This document shows, one piece after another, positions 1 to 7,414 of a stretch of DNA of 33,341 bases. Numbering within the stretch: the first letter of the stretch is position 1; each line of letters opens with the position of its first letter. The DNA is taken from assembly GCA_947588735.1 (NCBI GenBank), contig CANQAD010000021.1, positions 1-33,341 on the forward strand, read 5' to 3'. The notes under the pieces were generated by a model. It was given only the letters and a program-made list of their open reading frames with translations, searched no databases and was not told where the DNA came from. The DNA comes from an uncultured Akkermansia sp. (GTDB lineage Bacteria; Verrucomicrobiota; Verrucomicrobiia; Verrucomicrobiales; Akkermansiaceae). A program made the position numbers and the translations under genes.

Positions 1-156
1 AACAGCGGTTATTCCGACTACTTGAATGTGGCTACCGCAGAGCGCTCGTGGCTGAATGCTCGGCTTAATGTGATAGCGGCGCGCCAGCAAATTCGCATCA
101 CTCTGGCGCGGTTAGTAACAGCCCTCGGCGGCGGTTATGAGATGGATGCCCGATAG
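1..156 (+). CDS. RND efflux outer-membrane factor (TolC/OprM/NodT family), C-terminal end only
   Basis: Frame 1 is open from the window edge to a TAG at 154-156, giving 51 residues. The segment contains S-D-Y-L-N-V followed by a helical stretch (AERSWLNARLNVIAARQQIR) and ends with V-T-A-L-G-G-G-Y. This is the usual C-terminal signature of outer-membrane efflux factors, whose last periplasmic helix ends in A-L-G-G-G-W or similar. Such proteins form the outer-membrane channel of tripartite RND pumps. The start and the pump genes lie outside the window. The family call rests on a short tail, so the exact pump type cannot be told. Confidence 0.75.
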   Translation, partial: NSGYSDYLNVATAERSWLNARLNVIAARQQIRITLARLVTALGGGYEMDAR

Positions 157-602
157 GGATGAGCAAATGCAAAAGTATGGCCGTTCAGGGCAACCGCATT
201 TGGATGAAGTGGAAAAGTAGAGCAAGTTCTCCGGCCGCTAGGTCATGCCTTTTTCTGAATAAAACTTCATAACGTATACCTTATTCATATTATAAATGTA
301 ATATGTAAATTGTAAATGACAGTGCACTCCGCCATACGAAAGAAATTCTTCCCCTCCCCTTCCTGAGCATGCCCTCTATCCGGAACAAACATATGCAATG
401 CGCATAATATCAATACGGTTAATTTGATTCGCTAAAATGAGGGGGACTGCGGTAGAATAGACGCAGTTACGGAAGGAGGGGTAGAAGCATCTAGAACCTC
501 TATCCCCGGCACATGGCGGCTCGTAAATCGATTAGGGGGGAAAGCCCCGTTACGATGTCAGAGAGCCATGCGCCCCGCCAAGGTGGCGGCTCTGCAATCG
601 AC

Positions 603-620
603 TTCGTAACTCGTCAATCG
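603..620 (+). repeat. Dispersed repeat copy, 18 bases, inverted match to 6119-6136
   Basis: TTCGTAACTCGTCAATCG at 603-620 is the exact reverse complement of 6119-6136 inside the element between recF and nagZ. It is followed by AAAATT, as is the related copy at 741-768. Confidence 0.75.
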
Positions 621-740
621 AAAATTCGCATGTGCTTCAGCTCTGCTTCTCCGACAAGCTTTCTCACTAGTCATGCGCACGGTTCCGCCTTCTCCCGTCG
701 CTCACGCTTCGCAGCCCCGCGCGCAAGCACGCATCTTTTG

Positions 741-768
741 TAAATCGTAAATCATACATCGTCATTCG
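741..768 (+). repeat. Diverged dispersed repeat copy related to 6119-6146
   Basis: Aligned by eye to the reverse complement of 6119-6146, 23 of 28 positions agree; the first ten (TAAATCGTAA) are identical. It lies in the gene-poor region upstream of the lpxR-like gene. Confidence 0.6.
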
Positions 769-875
769 AAAATTACCAATGGGTTATGCTCCATGATGCG
801 ACGATAACCGCCTGTCGAGATTGCTTTTTCTTGGGACACGTGTGGGCGTTTGCCGTGTGTGTCCGTAAAATAGAC

Positions 876-904
876 TTGACCCTCATTGCTTATTGGAATA
901 GATT
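876..904 (+). promoter_or_regulatory. Predicted sigma-70-type promoter of the lpxR-like gene
   Basis: TTGACC (876-881), a 17-base spacer, then TAGATT (899-904). The -10 box ends 6 bases before the ATG at 911, so transcription would start at or within a base or two of the start codon. No separate ribosome-binding site fits. Confidence 0.6.
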
Positions 905-910
905 AGGGGC

Positions 911-1876
911 ATGGGGTTATTACCGGTCGTTGTTTATGCAGCTGTTGCAGGTGTGGCAGGATACGCCAACCCGGTGCCGCAACTCGGAGGGCCTGGCTAT
1001 ACAAGTACGCCAAAAAATCATTTGCATGGCGTCTTTCAGAACGATTCCATATCCGGTGAGGACTGCAATTTCTCCCACGGTACGCGGATCGACTTTACGC
1101 GCGAGATTTCTGAAAAACAGGCTTGGGCAGTCACTCTTACGCAGAATATGTATACTCCCGAGGCTCACAGCTATGGAAGTATTCCCGGGCAGCATCCCTA
1201 TTGCGGCTATCTGGCGCTCGGCGGCGGGTATTTGTACCGTGGAGAAAAATTCGGTTGTGGAACTGAGCTGCAGGTGGGCACCTCGGGCAAGGCATCATTG
1301 GCTGGCAAGACTCAAAATGCGGTGCATGATCTGCTGCACATGGATAAATGGCTCGGGTGGAACGATCAAGTTCGATCGGAGGTAACAGTGCAGCTTGCCT
1401 TGCGGCAGGAGTGGCTGCTGAAAGAGCAAGCCCTGCGCCGCGAGTGGGAGAGCGAGATGCGCATGTATGTGCGAGAGTCAGTAGGCACCTTCAATATCTC
1501 CGGCGGTGTCGGGATGCTTTACCGCATTGGGCGCAACCTGCCACCTGGCATGACGACAAATGATATTGAGACAGGGAATTTTGGCATTAGCCTGCTGCGC
1601 AAGCCGAGCTACGATCCCAGCAAGATTTCTTATTTCCTGCTTGCAGGTTTGTTTGGTGAGTATGTAGCGCGGGATATGACGATAGAGGGCGGCGTCTTTC
1701 ATCACTTCGACCGCACGTGCGGGCGTACTCCTTGGCAGGTGCAGGCACAGCTGGGCGTGGGTATGGCTTACAAGGGCATTGATTATTATGCGGGTCTCTC
1801 GCTGCACAGCCGTACCTACCGCACACAGGATAAAAACTCGCTTATGGGCGTGTTTGCCCTGACTTGGAATTGGTGA
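911..1876 (+). CDS. lpxR: LpxR-like outer-membrane lipid A deacylase (DUF2219 family)
   Basis: The 321-residue product fits the LpxR family, outer-membrane beta-barrel enzymes that remove the 3'-acyloxyacyl group of lipid A. A hydrophobic N-terminus (about residues 3-19, ending A-G-Y-A) looks like a signal peptide. An Asn-Asp pair at 44-45 is followed by F-S-H-G, as in the family's N-D...Y-T-G opening. Q-N-M-Y-T-P is at about 78-82 and P-Y-C-G-Y-L near 96. T-Q-N-A-V-H near 134-139 supplies the expected active-site His, and G-W-N-D-Q follows. The protein ends W-N-W, typical of barrel proteins closing on an aromatic residue. ATG 911 is the first start after an in-frame stop at 899-901. The stop overlaps the region of the ResB-like start. 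Specific activity is inferred. Confidence 0.8.
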   Translation: MGLLPVVVYAAVAGVAGYANPVPQLGGPGYTSTPKNHLHGVFQNDSISGEDCNFSHGTRIDFTREISEKQAWAVTLTQNMYTPEAHSYGSIPGQHPYCGYLALGGGYLYRGEKFGCGTELQVGTSGKASLAGKTQNAVHDLLHMDKWLGWNDQVRSEVTVQLALRQEWLLKEQALRREWESEMRMYVRESVGTFNISGGVGMLYRIGRNLPPGMTTNDIETGNFGISLLRKPSYDPSKISYFLLAGLFGEYVARDMTIEGGVFHHFDRTCGRTPWQVQAQLGVGMAYKGIDYYAGLSLHSRTYRTQDKNSLMGVFALTWNW

Positions 1877-1878
1877 GA

Positions 1879-2934
1879 ATGATGAGTGAAAGAAGCCCCA
1901 TGCTTCGGGCGACCGGGATGCTGCTCGGGGCATTGTGCGTGTTGCTGTTGGCAGGGGGCATGCCGTGGGGAGGTGTGGCGGCGGTGTATGGCGGAGGTCT
2001 GATGCGCCTCTTGGGCGGGATGATGGGCGTGGTGTGCGGGTGGGCAGCGTGGAGACTTTCGATGGGGCATCGGTTGAGGACGCTGCTCGGGGTCATTTCA
2101 CTTTTCCTTGTGGTGTCCGGAGTGTCTGTATTCGTGTATTGCGGGGGAGAGTCGCTGCGCTGGGCGGGCATGGGCGGCGGCATGTGGTTCGGAGCGGTAG
2201 GAATGGGGTGTTTGGCGACAGTGGGAGTTCTTTTTAGCATTATTTTTGGCTATCTGGCGCACTTGAGTCTCCGTGTGGAAAAACTGTGGCTTGCGGTAGC
2301 GCACCTGAGCGTCGTGCTGGTGGTAGCGGGAGTCTTTGTGGATGCCTACGCTGAGCAGCGGCTTGCACTCACTCATTGCATCGGTGAACCGTCCGTGGTT
2401 CGTAATAAAATGAGGGACGCATTGGTGCCATTTTTGGTGGAAGTGAAGGATATGCAAATAGAGCGCTACGGAAGTTCGCATACATACACCCTGCTGGAGC
2501 ACCGAAACGGTCGTTGGCTGCCGATTGCCGAGGCGAAGCGCGAAGGCGGAGCCATCCGCTGCGGGCAGGAGCAATGGCCCGTGGCAGAGTTACGTGCTTT
2601 TCCGGGGGGCGAAGGGCGGTATCTGGCTTTGCCCGGTTCGCCGATGCGCGTTCTAGTGCAGCAGCCCGGTCCCGTGAAAGAGTACCGGGCCGTGTGCCGC
2701 TTGTCTGCCGCACGAGGCGATGGTGAGTCGCGCGAAGTCACTCTGCGCGTCAATGCCCCCGCGAGTTGGGGCGAATGGCGAATTTATCTGATGAGTTGCA
2801 GCGAGGATGGTCGGCAAGTGCAACTCTTGCTCCGTCGAGCTCCGGGGCGCCCCTTGGTATTTGCGGGATTGGTGGGCATTTTTCTCTGCTGCTTTGCTTG
2901 GGCATTTGGAAACAGACGGTCAACACAGGCATGA
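1879..2934 (+). CDS. resB: ResB-like cytochrome c biogenesis protein
   Basis: About 351 residues, with four hydrophobic segments in the N-terminal half, a long extracytoplasmic region (about 170-315), and a last membrane helix. The end has the ResB/Ccs1 arrangement: W-R-I-Y-L-M-S-C-S-E, then a strand of ligand-loop residues, R-A-P-G-R-P-L-V-F-A-G and a helix. ResB and CcsA together form the system II machine that carries heme across the inner membrane and attaches it to apocytochrome c. It begins 2 bases after the lpxR-like stop; ATG 1879 and ATG 1882 are both possible. Its TGA overlaps the ccsA ATG (ATGA). It is shorter than classic ResB (about 450-550 residues) and diverged, so the family call leans on the ccsA neighbour. 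Confidence 0.72.
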   Translation: MMSERSPMLRATGMLLGALCVLLLAGGMPWGGVAAVYGGGLMRLLGGMMGVVCGWAAWRLSMGHRLRTLLGVISLFLVVSGVSVFVYCGGESLRWAGMGGGMWFGAVGMGCLATVGVLFSIIFGYLAHLSLRVEKLWLAVAHLSVVLVVAGVFVDAYAEQRLALTHCIGEPSVVRNKMRDALVPFLVEVKDMQIERYGSSHTYTLLEHRNGRWLPIAEAKREGGAIRCGQEQWPVAELRAFPGGEGRYLALPGSPMRVLVQQPGPVKEYRAVCRLSAARGDGESREVTLRVNAPASWGEWRIYLMSCSEDGRQVQLLLRRAPGRPLVFAGLVGIFLCCFAWAFGNRRSTQA

Positions 2935-3686
2935 ACACGCTCCTCACCATACTCACCGTCTTGCCGACATTGCTGTTTGCAGCGGCCTGCGTGCTCCTGC
3001 TCGCGCGGCGGGCCTCTGTGGGCGGCGAACGCATATTGGGTGCGGGGCTGGTGTGCTGCGTGCTGTTGCTTGCGGCGAATGCGTGGGCGGCGCAGGCTCC
3101 TCCGCTGGGCAATATGCGCCATGTGCTTTGCGCTTTGCCGCTGTTGCTTGCGCCTGTGTGGGCCTATTTGCGGCACAACGGGGTGCAGGCGGGAGCTGGT
3201 ATTGCCGGAGTGGCGGCAGTGGCGCTCGTAGGTGCCTTGTGTATGCCTTTGCAGGCTGGGTGGAGGCAAGCGCCGGCTCTGCAATCCCCATGGTTTGTGC
3301 CCCATGTCACCAGCTACGTGGCAGCGTATGCAATGCTGACGCTCTCTGCTCTCTATGCGGCGGGAGCTTGGGGTGTCCGCCAGCTCCCGCGGCTTGAGGC
3401 AGCGCATATACTGGCGCGCTTGGCATTTCCCTTCCTGACCTTTGGGCTGTGCAGCGGCGCGCTGTGGGCAGATGCGGCGTGGGGACGCTACTGGGCTTGG
3501 GATATCAAGGAGGTATGGTCGCTCATCACATGGGTGATTTACCTCATCTATTTTCACGCTCAGAATTCGAGCCCGGGCAAGCAACGCGCTCTGCTAATCC
3601 TTGGTTTCGTCGCCGTGCTAGTCACTTTTCTCATTGTCAATATGGCGCCGGTTGCGGCTGATTCTCTGCATAGCTACGCGCAGTAG
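2931..3686 (+). CDS. ccsA: Cytochrome c assembly protein CcsA (system II heme handling)
   Basis: The 251-residue polytopic protein carries the CcsA/CcmC tryptophan-rich heme loop: W-G-R-Y-W-A-W-D-I-K-E-V-W-S-L-I-T-W at about residues 183-200. A His in H-V-T-S-Y-V-A-A-Y (about 124) and a second near the C-terminus (D-S-L-H-S-Y) are the expected heme-ligand histidines flanking the loop. About seven or eight membrane segments are visible. With the ResB-like protein it would export and attach heme to c-type cytochromes in the periplasm. ATG 2931 overlaps the upstream stop by four bases, implying translational coupling. An in-frame extension to 2766 exists but lies inside resB and has no family similarity. 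Confidence 0.88.
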   Translation: MNTLLTILTVLPTLLFAAACVLLLARRASVGGERILGAGLVCCVLLLAANAWAAQAPPLGNMRHVLCALPLLLAPVWAYLRHNGVQAGAGIAGVAAVALVGALCMPLQAGWRQAPALQSPWFVPHVTSYVAAYAMLTLSALYAAGAWGVRQLPRLEAAHILARLAFPFLTFGLCSGALWADAAWGRYWAWDIKEVWSLITWVIYLIYFHAQNSSPGKQRALLILGFVAVLVTFLIVNMAPVAADSLHSYAQ

Positions 3687-3722
3687 TTCACCGCAGTGCG
3701 GCAAACAGGAAGCCAATGCGCC

Positions 3723-3751
3723 TTGACACAATCTAAATAGCAGATTATACT
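3723..3751 (+). promoter_or_regulatory. Strong predicted sigma-70-type promoter of cmk-plsC-recF
   Basis: TTGACA (3723-3728), a 17-base spacer and TATACT (3746-3751): a full consensus -35 and a 5-of-6 -10. The ATG of cmk is only 8 bases beyond the -10, so the transcript should have no more than a few leader bases. Confidence 0.8.
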
Positions 3752-3759
3752 TAAGCCAT

Positions 3760-4401
3760 ATGAAACCACCGGCAATAGCCATAGACGGACCGGCGGCGTC
3801 CGGTAAATCAACGGTAGCGAAGCTTGTTGCTAAGGAATTGGGATACACCTTCATCAACACCGGGGCTATGTACCGAGCCATTGCGTGGTATTTGGCTCAT
3901 CAGGGAGTGACGCCTGCGCAGAGTGAAAAAATAGTTGCCATGCTGCCGACCATGCCGCTGGATTTTGGAAAGAATGGGGCGGTTTCCACCGTGCTATGTG
4001 CAGGCAAGCGGTTGAAAAACGAACTTACCGAGTCGGTGGTGAACGACAGTGTGTCGTTGGTGGCTGCTATCCCGGAGGTTCGTGCCTTTTTGCTGGACAA
4101 GCAGCGCGAATACAACGAGAGTGAGGCGGTGGTGATGGAAGGGCGCGACATCGGCACGGTTGTTTTTCCGGACACGCCGTTTAAGTATTTTGTGACGGCA
4201 TCGGAAGAAGTGCGCGCGGCTCGTCGGGCGGCTCAAGGGCTGACAGATTCCATCAGCGAGCGCGATAAAAACGACCGCGAGCGAGCTTGCGCCCCGCTTA
4301 CTCGGGCGGCAGACGCACGCGTGATCGATACCTCTGATATGACCATTGAACAAGTCGTTGCCGAAATTGTGAACGACATCAAAGACAAAACGCGAGCCTA
4401 G
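3760..4401 (+). CDS. cmk: Cytidylate kinase
   Basis: Phosphorylates CMP and dCMP to the diphosphates with ATP, in the cytoplasm. The 213-residue product opens with the P-loop D-G-P-A-A-S-G-K-S-T (about residues 9-18) and the nucleoside-binding N-T-G-A-M-Y-R-A. It also has the family's E-G-R-D-I-G-T-V-V-F-P motif (about 127-137) and the lid region R-A-A-R-R-A-A. Length is close to the usual 215-230. It is the first gene of cmk-plsC-recF, with plsC starting 2 bases after its stop. Start ATG 3760 lies directly behind a near-consensus promoter and has no Shine-Dalgarno. Confidence 0.97.
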   Translation: MKPPAIAIDGPAASGKSTVAKLVAKELGYTFINTGAMYRAIAWYLAHQGVTPAQSEKIVAMLPTMPLDFGKNGAVSTVLCAGKRLKNELTESVVNDSVSLVAAIPEVRAFLLDKQREYNESEAVVMEGRDIGTVVFPDTPFKYFVTASEEVRAARRAAQGLTDSISERDKNDRERACAPLTRAADARVIDTSDMTIEQVVAEIVNDIKDKTRA

Positions 4402-4403
4402 GC

Positions 4404-5027
4404 ATGAATCCGGTTTACTTTTTGGGGCACTCACTGTTGCGCGGGATATTCGGAAGCTTTTTTCAGCTCCGCATCATCGGGTACGATAAGCTTATCCAGC
4501 GAGGGGCGTGCATTTACGTGGCGAATCACGAGAGCTATATTGACCCGCCTCTGCTTGGGCAAATGTTTGAGAGTCCCGTGCATTTTTTAGCTAGAAAGAC
4601 TTTGTTTGATCCTCCGGTGATGAAGCAGATGCTTCCCCTTTGCTATGCATTGCCGATCGATCAGGACAAGCCGGATCCCGGGAGTATCCTGAAGGTGATG
4701 CGATTGCTGCGCAGTGGAGGGCGTATCGTCATCTTTCCTGAGGGATCGCGCAGTCCGGATGGCGAGATTCATGATGCTATGCCCGGCATCGGTCTCATCA
4801 TCAGTAAATTGGCAACTGTTCCCGTGCAGCCGCTTCGCATCGAGGGCGCTTTCGAGAGTTTGCCTATCCACAGCAAGAAGCTTCGCTTTTGCCCCCTCAC
4901 AGTGAGTGTGGGCGACCCCATTCCCTTCGGCGCGGAGGAGCTGCGCGCCAAGGGACGGCCTGCCCAGTTGCGTTTGGGACAGAAGATTATGGACGCCATC
5001 CGTGCTCTACCCACGGAGATTGAGTGA
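4404..5027 (+). CDS. plsC: 1-acyl-sn-glycerol-3-phosphate acyltransferase
   Basis: Adds the second acyl chain to lysophosphatidic acid to give phosphatidic acid at the inner membrane. The 207-residue protein has the catalytic HX4D box in N-H-E-S-Y-I-D (about residues 39-45). It also has the glycerol-phosphate-binding F-P-E-G-S-R-S block near 112-118 and the later V-P-V-Q-P-L-R-I segment of this family. The cmk-plsC pairing is also found in other bacteria and supports the call. Its TGA overlaps the ATG of recF by one base (TGATG), suggesting coupled translation. Substrate preference cannot be read from the sequence. Confidence 0.92.
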   Translation: MNPVYFLGHSLLRGIFGSFFQLRIIGYDKLIQRGACIYVANHESYIDPPLLGQMFESPVHFLARKTLFDPPVMKQMLPLCYALPIDQDKPDPGSILKVMRLLRSGGRIVIFPEGSRSPDGEIHDAMPGIGLIISKLATVPVQPLRIEGAFESLPIHSKKLRFCPLTVSVGDPIPFGAEELRAKGRPAQLRLGQKIMDAIRALPTEIE

Positions 5028-6079
5028 TGCTGCAGGCTCTGCGAGTACGGGATTTCCGATGCTACGGGCAGCTCAACTGGGAGATCCCGGTGCGGGGCGC
5101 CCTGCTGCTGGGGGATAACGCGCAGGGGAAGACAAGTTTAATCGAAGCCATCTGCGTTGGGCTCACGCTGCACAGCCCGCGTACGGGCAGGCTTTCTCGC
5201 CTCGTTCGGCATGGGTGCGCTCAGTTCGGGGTGTCCATAGATACGCAACACGGACGTCGGCGCGTGGTGTGGCAAGCGCACCGCTTGGAAATGCAGGTGG
5301 ATGGCAATGAAGTACGGGATTATACGCAATATCTGAACGCAGCGTCGCCAGTCGCGTGGCTCGGCAACCGTGATTTGGGGCTGGTGAGTGGAGCTGCCGA
5401 GTTGCGCCGCGATTACTTGGATTTTCTCGGCACTCAGTGGCACCCGGAATACCGCGCGGAGTTGCTCAACTATAAGCGTGCCCTCAAATCGCGTAATTTG
5501 CTCTTGCGGCACGCGAGACCAGACATGCAGGCATTGCGAAGCTACGCGGATGTGCTCGCGCGGCATGGGGAGAGGCTCATTGCTCTGCGGGAGGAGCTGG
5601 TACGTCTGCTTGAGCCGCATGTGGTCGAGCATCATGCGCGCATCAGCGGGCATTCACGGGAGCTGGTGGCTCTGCGCTACGATCTCTCAACGCGCCCTCC
5701 GTTGCTGCAGGGCATCGCACAGGCACTGGAAGCAGATTTGCGCGCGGGATTCACCACTGTAGGTCCGCATCGAGATGATGTGCGACTGAGTATCGGCGGA
5801 GAACCTGCGGCGGCCTACGCATCCGAAGGTCAGCAACGTACTTTGGCCGTGGCGCTGATGTTGGCGCAGGCAAGCCTTTTGCAAACGGAGACAGGTTCCG
5901 CCCCGGTGTTGCTCATAGACGATATATTTGGTGAGCTTGATCCCCAGCGGCGCAAAGCTTTGCTTAGAGCTCTGCCCCCCGATGGACAGGTGTTTATTAC
6001 CACCACACACCTCAGTTGGCTGGAGGGCGAGCAGCTTTCCCTCCCCGTGCAAAGAATCCATCAGGCTACCTTGGTCTGA
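5027..6079 (+). CDS. recF: DNA replication and repair protein RecF
   Basis: The 350-residue ATPase loads RecA at single-strand gaps with RecO and RecR. The Walker A is G-D-N-A-Q-G-K-T-S (about residues 30-38). The ABC signature-like segment is Y-A-S-E-G-Q-Q-R-T-L (about 263-272). The Walker B/D-loop is L-L-I-D-D-I-F-G-E-L-D (about 297-307), and a late T-T-T-H-L occupies the switch position. ATG 5027 overlaps the plsC stop; the GTG at 5024 is less likely. It sits in an operon with cmk and plsC, not next to dnaA/dnaN as often elsewhere. Its TGA lies inside the 12-base duplication flanking the element at 6085-6322. Confidence 0.95.
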   Translation: MLQALRVRDFRCYGQLNWEIPVRGALLLGDNAQGKTSLIEAICVGLTLHSPRTGRLSRLVRHGCAQFGVSIDTQHGRRRVVWQAHRLEMQVDGNEVRDYTQYLNAASPVAWLGNRDLGLVSGAAELRRDYLDFLGTQWHPEYRAELLNYKRALKSRNLLLRHARPDMQALRSYADVLARHGERLIALREELVRLLEPHVVEHHARISGHSRELVALRYDLSTRPPLLQGIAQALEADLRAGFTTVGPHRDDVRLSIGGEPAAAYASEGQQRTLAVALMLAQASLLQTETGSAPVLLIDDIFGELDPQRRKALLRALPPDGQVFITTTHLSWLEGEQLSLPVQRIHQATLV

Positions 6080-6082
6080 CGG
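6071..6082. repeat. Left copy of a 12-base flanking direct repeat (putative target duplication)
   Basis: TTGGTCTGACGG at 6071-6082 recurs at 6323-6334, on either side of the inverted-ended element. Including the preceding CC, the match is 14 bases. The left copy contains the recF stop codon. Confidence 0.75.
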
Positions 6083-6084
6083 CA

Positions 6085-6322
6085 GGGCAACCGCATGAGG
6101 AAATGCGGTTGCTATTTACGATTGACGAGTTACGAATTACGATTTATTGATCATGTGCGCGTTGCGCAGGTTTTTTTGAATCATGAACGTAGGCAGGAGA
6201 GTTCTTGAAAGCCATCATCATGGTGACTGCTTGTTGTCATCATTTTTGATGCGTATCAACGATCATATCAGCCAACAAGAGCAATTTCTCCGTTGATGAA
6301 CTTCTTTCAAATGCGGTTGCCC
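6085..6322. mobile_element. Non-coding MITE-like element with 12-base inverted ends
   Basis: The left end GGGCAACCGCAT (6085-6096) and right end ATGCGGTTGCCC (6311-6322) are perfect inverted repeats. The element is flanked by the direct repeat TTGGTCTGACGG. A second inverted copy at 6103-6112 makes the left end a 10-base-pair hairpin with a 6-base loop. No gene fits in its 238 bases. Inside are an AT-rich motif (6119-6146) that recurs at 603-620 and 741-768, and a terminator-like hairpin (6156-6177). A diverged copy of the left 36 bases occurs inverted at 28390-28425. This suggests a small passive element; no transposase is present in the window. Confidence 0.6.
6156..6177 (+). terminator. 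Possible intrinsic terminator after recF
   Basis: TGCGC (6156-6160), loop GTT and GCGCA (6164-6168) form a short GC-rich hairpin, followed by GG and seven T (6171-6177). It lies inside the element downstream of recF and would end the cmk-plsC-recF transcript. The stem is only 5 pairs. Confidence 0.5.
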
Positions 6323-6334
6323 TTGGTCTGACGG
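6323..6334. repeat. Right copy of the 12-base flanking direct repeat
   Basis: TTGGTCTGACGG follows the right inverted end directly, 4 bases before the nagZ stop codon (6339). See the left copy at 6071-6082. Confidence 0.75.
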
Positions 6335-6338
6335 TAGC

Positions 6339-7406
6339 TCACATGTTCTGCACGGGGGAAAAGACGACGGTGCTGGAGGGTTCCGGAATGCGGGAGCAGA
6401 AGGCTTGCAGCTCGCGTGCAAAGTCGCGGTAGGCTAGGAAAGTCATTGGAGGCAGAGCATTCGGGATGAGCATGCGAAAGCGTTCCAGCCGTTCCGCGGC
6501 ACGTTGCAAGATGTGCGGCGAGACATCGCGTAAAGCCTCTGCGACAGGTTCCAGCAGATCAGTAGCGTTGTGGCAGATGAGCGGGGCATCGCATCCGGCC
6601 AGCAGGGCGAGCTGTGCCGCCTGCTCCGGGGAGTAGAGGGAGGTGATGGCCCCCATGCACAGGTCATCGGTGAACACCACGCCCTCATACCCCAGCTGGG
6701 TGCGCAGAAAATCCCGCACCACGGTCGGGGAGAGAGAAGAGGGCAGCTGGGTATCCAGGTCGGCAGCTTGCACATGCGCCACCATGATGGAGGGAAGCTC
6801 CGGCATGAGCGCGGTGAAGGGTGTGGCGGCGCCATTGTCTAAAAAGCCGCTGCGTGCAGTGGAGATGGTGGGCAGGGTAAAATGCGGGTCGCATTGGGCC
6901 GCGCCCATGCCAGGGAAATGCTTGCCACAAGTCATGATGCCCCGGCGCGAGAGGACGCGATTCCACAGTCCTGCGTAGGAGATGACGTCTTGAGTGTCGG
7001 CGCCCCAACAGCGGCCCCCCAACGCATTGGTGTGGGACGAAGAAAGGTCAAGCACTGGCGCTAAATCTGTGTTGATGCCCAAGGAAAACAGGCAGCGAGC
7101 GGTCATGAGCGCCGCCTGTTCGATAAGGTGTGGATTGCGCGTGGCGGCGAGAGCTGCGGCGGAAGGAAAGGGAAGGCCGAAGGAAGTTGTGCGCACCACA
7201 CGTCCACCCTCCTGATCCACCGCAATGATGGGAGAATGCGGCCCGGCGGAGAGGCGGCGCAAGGAATCGGTAAGCTCACGCGTCTCCTCAAGGTCCTGCA
7301 TGTTGCGGGAGAAGAGAATATACCCGGCTGGCTGCAAGCGCGAAAAAAGCGCGCTCTCCTGCTTCGAGAGCGCCGTGCCTTCAATCCCTGCGAGCAGTGG
7401 GAGCAT
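6339..7406 (-). CDS. nagZ: Beta-N-acetylhexosaminidase NagZ (glycoside hydrolase family 3)
   Basis: Removes N-acetylglucosamine from anhydro-muropeptides during peptidoglycan recycling, in the cytoplasm. Of 355 residues, A-V-D-Q-E-G-G-R-V (about 62-70) is the family 3 opening motif. K-H-F-P-G-M-G-A-A-Q-C-D-P-H (about 162-175) is the NagZ-specific loop with its catalytic Asp-His pair. F-T-D-D-L-C-M-G-A-I (about 246-255) carries the nucleophile Asp. No signal peptide is seen, as expected for cytoplasmic NagZ. It starts 8 bases after the pyrE stop and is probably cotranscribed, though no Shine-Dalgarno is visible. It converges on recF across the element at 6085-6322. Confidence 0.93.
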   Translation of the reverse strand: MLPLLAGIEGTALSKQESALFSRLQPAGYILFSRNMQDLEETRELTDSLRRLSAGPHSPIIAVDQEGGRVVRTTSFGLPFPSAAALAATRNPHLIEQAALMTARCLFSLGINTDLAPVLDLSSSHTNALGGRCWGADTQDVISYAGLWNRVLSRRGIMTCGKHFPGMGAAQCDPHFTLPTISTARSGFLDNGAATPFTALMPELPSIMVAHVQAADLDTQLPSSLSPTVVRDFLRTQLGYEGVVFTDDLCMGAITSLYSPEQAAQLALLAGCDAPLICHNATDLLEPVAEALRDVSPHILQRAAERLERFRMLIPNALPPMTFLAYRDFARELQAFCSRIPEPSSTVVFSPVQNM

Positions 7407-7414
7407 GGGGCATT

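Larger units (their letters stand above)
157..910. other. Gene-poor region with hairpins and dispersed repeats
   Basis: I see no convincing gene in these 754 bases. The two open frames here (513-743 and 786-1385) have no family features, and the second is antiphase to the lpxR-like gene. The stretch holds a 14-base copy of the repeat GGGCAACCGCATTT (188-201). It also has possible hairpins: GGGGTAGA against TCTATCCCC around 477-507, GGGG-AAAG-CCCC near 536-547, and CCGCC-AAGGT-GGCGG at 576-590. A near-duplicate of about 20 bases occurs at 514-533 and 584-603. Segments 603-620 and 741-768 match part of the element at 6085-6322. It could hold an RNA or decayed mobile DNA; neither is proven. Confidence 0.5.

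Noticed and set aside
513..743. 76-residue open frame in the gene-poor region
   Set aside because: No start signal, no family pattern, and composition follows the repeats and hairpins beneath it.
786..1385. 199-residue open frame overlapping the lpxR-like gene
   Set aside because: Different frame from the clear LpxR-family protein over most of its length; residues are rich in Arg, Cys and Trp as in shadow frames.
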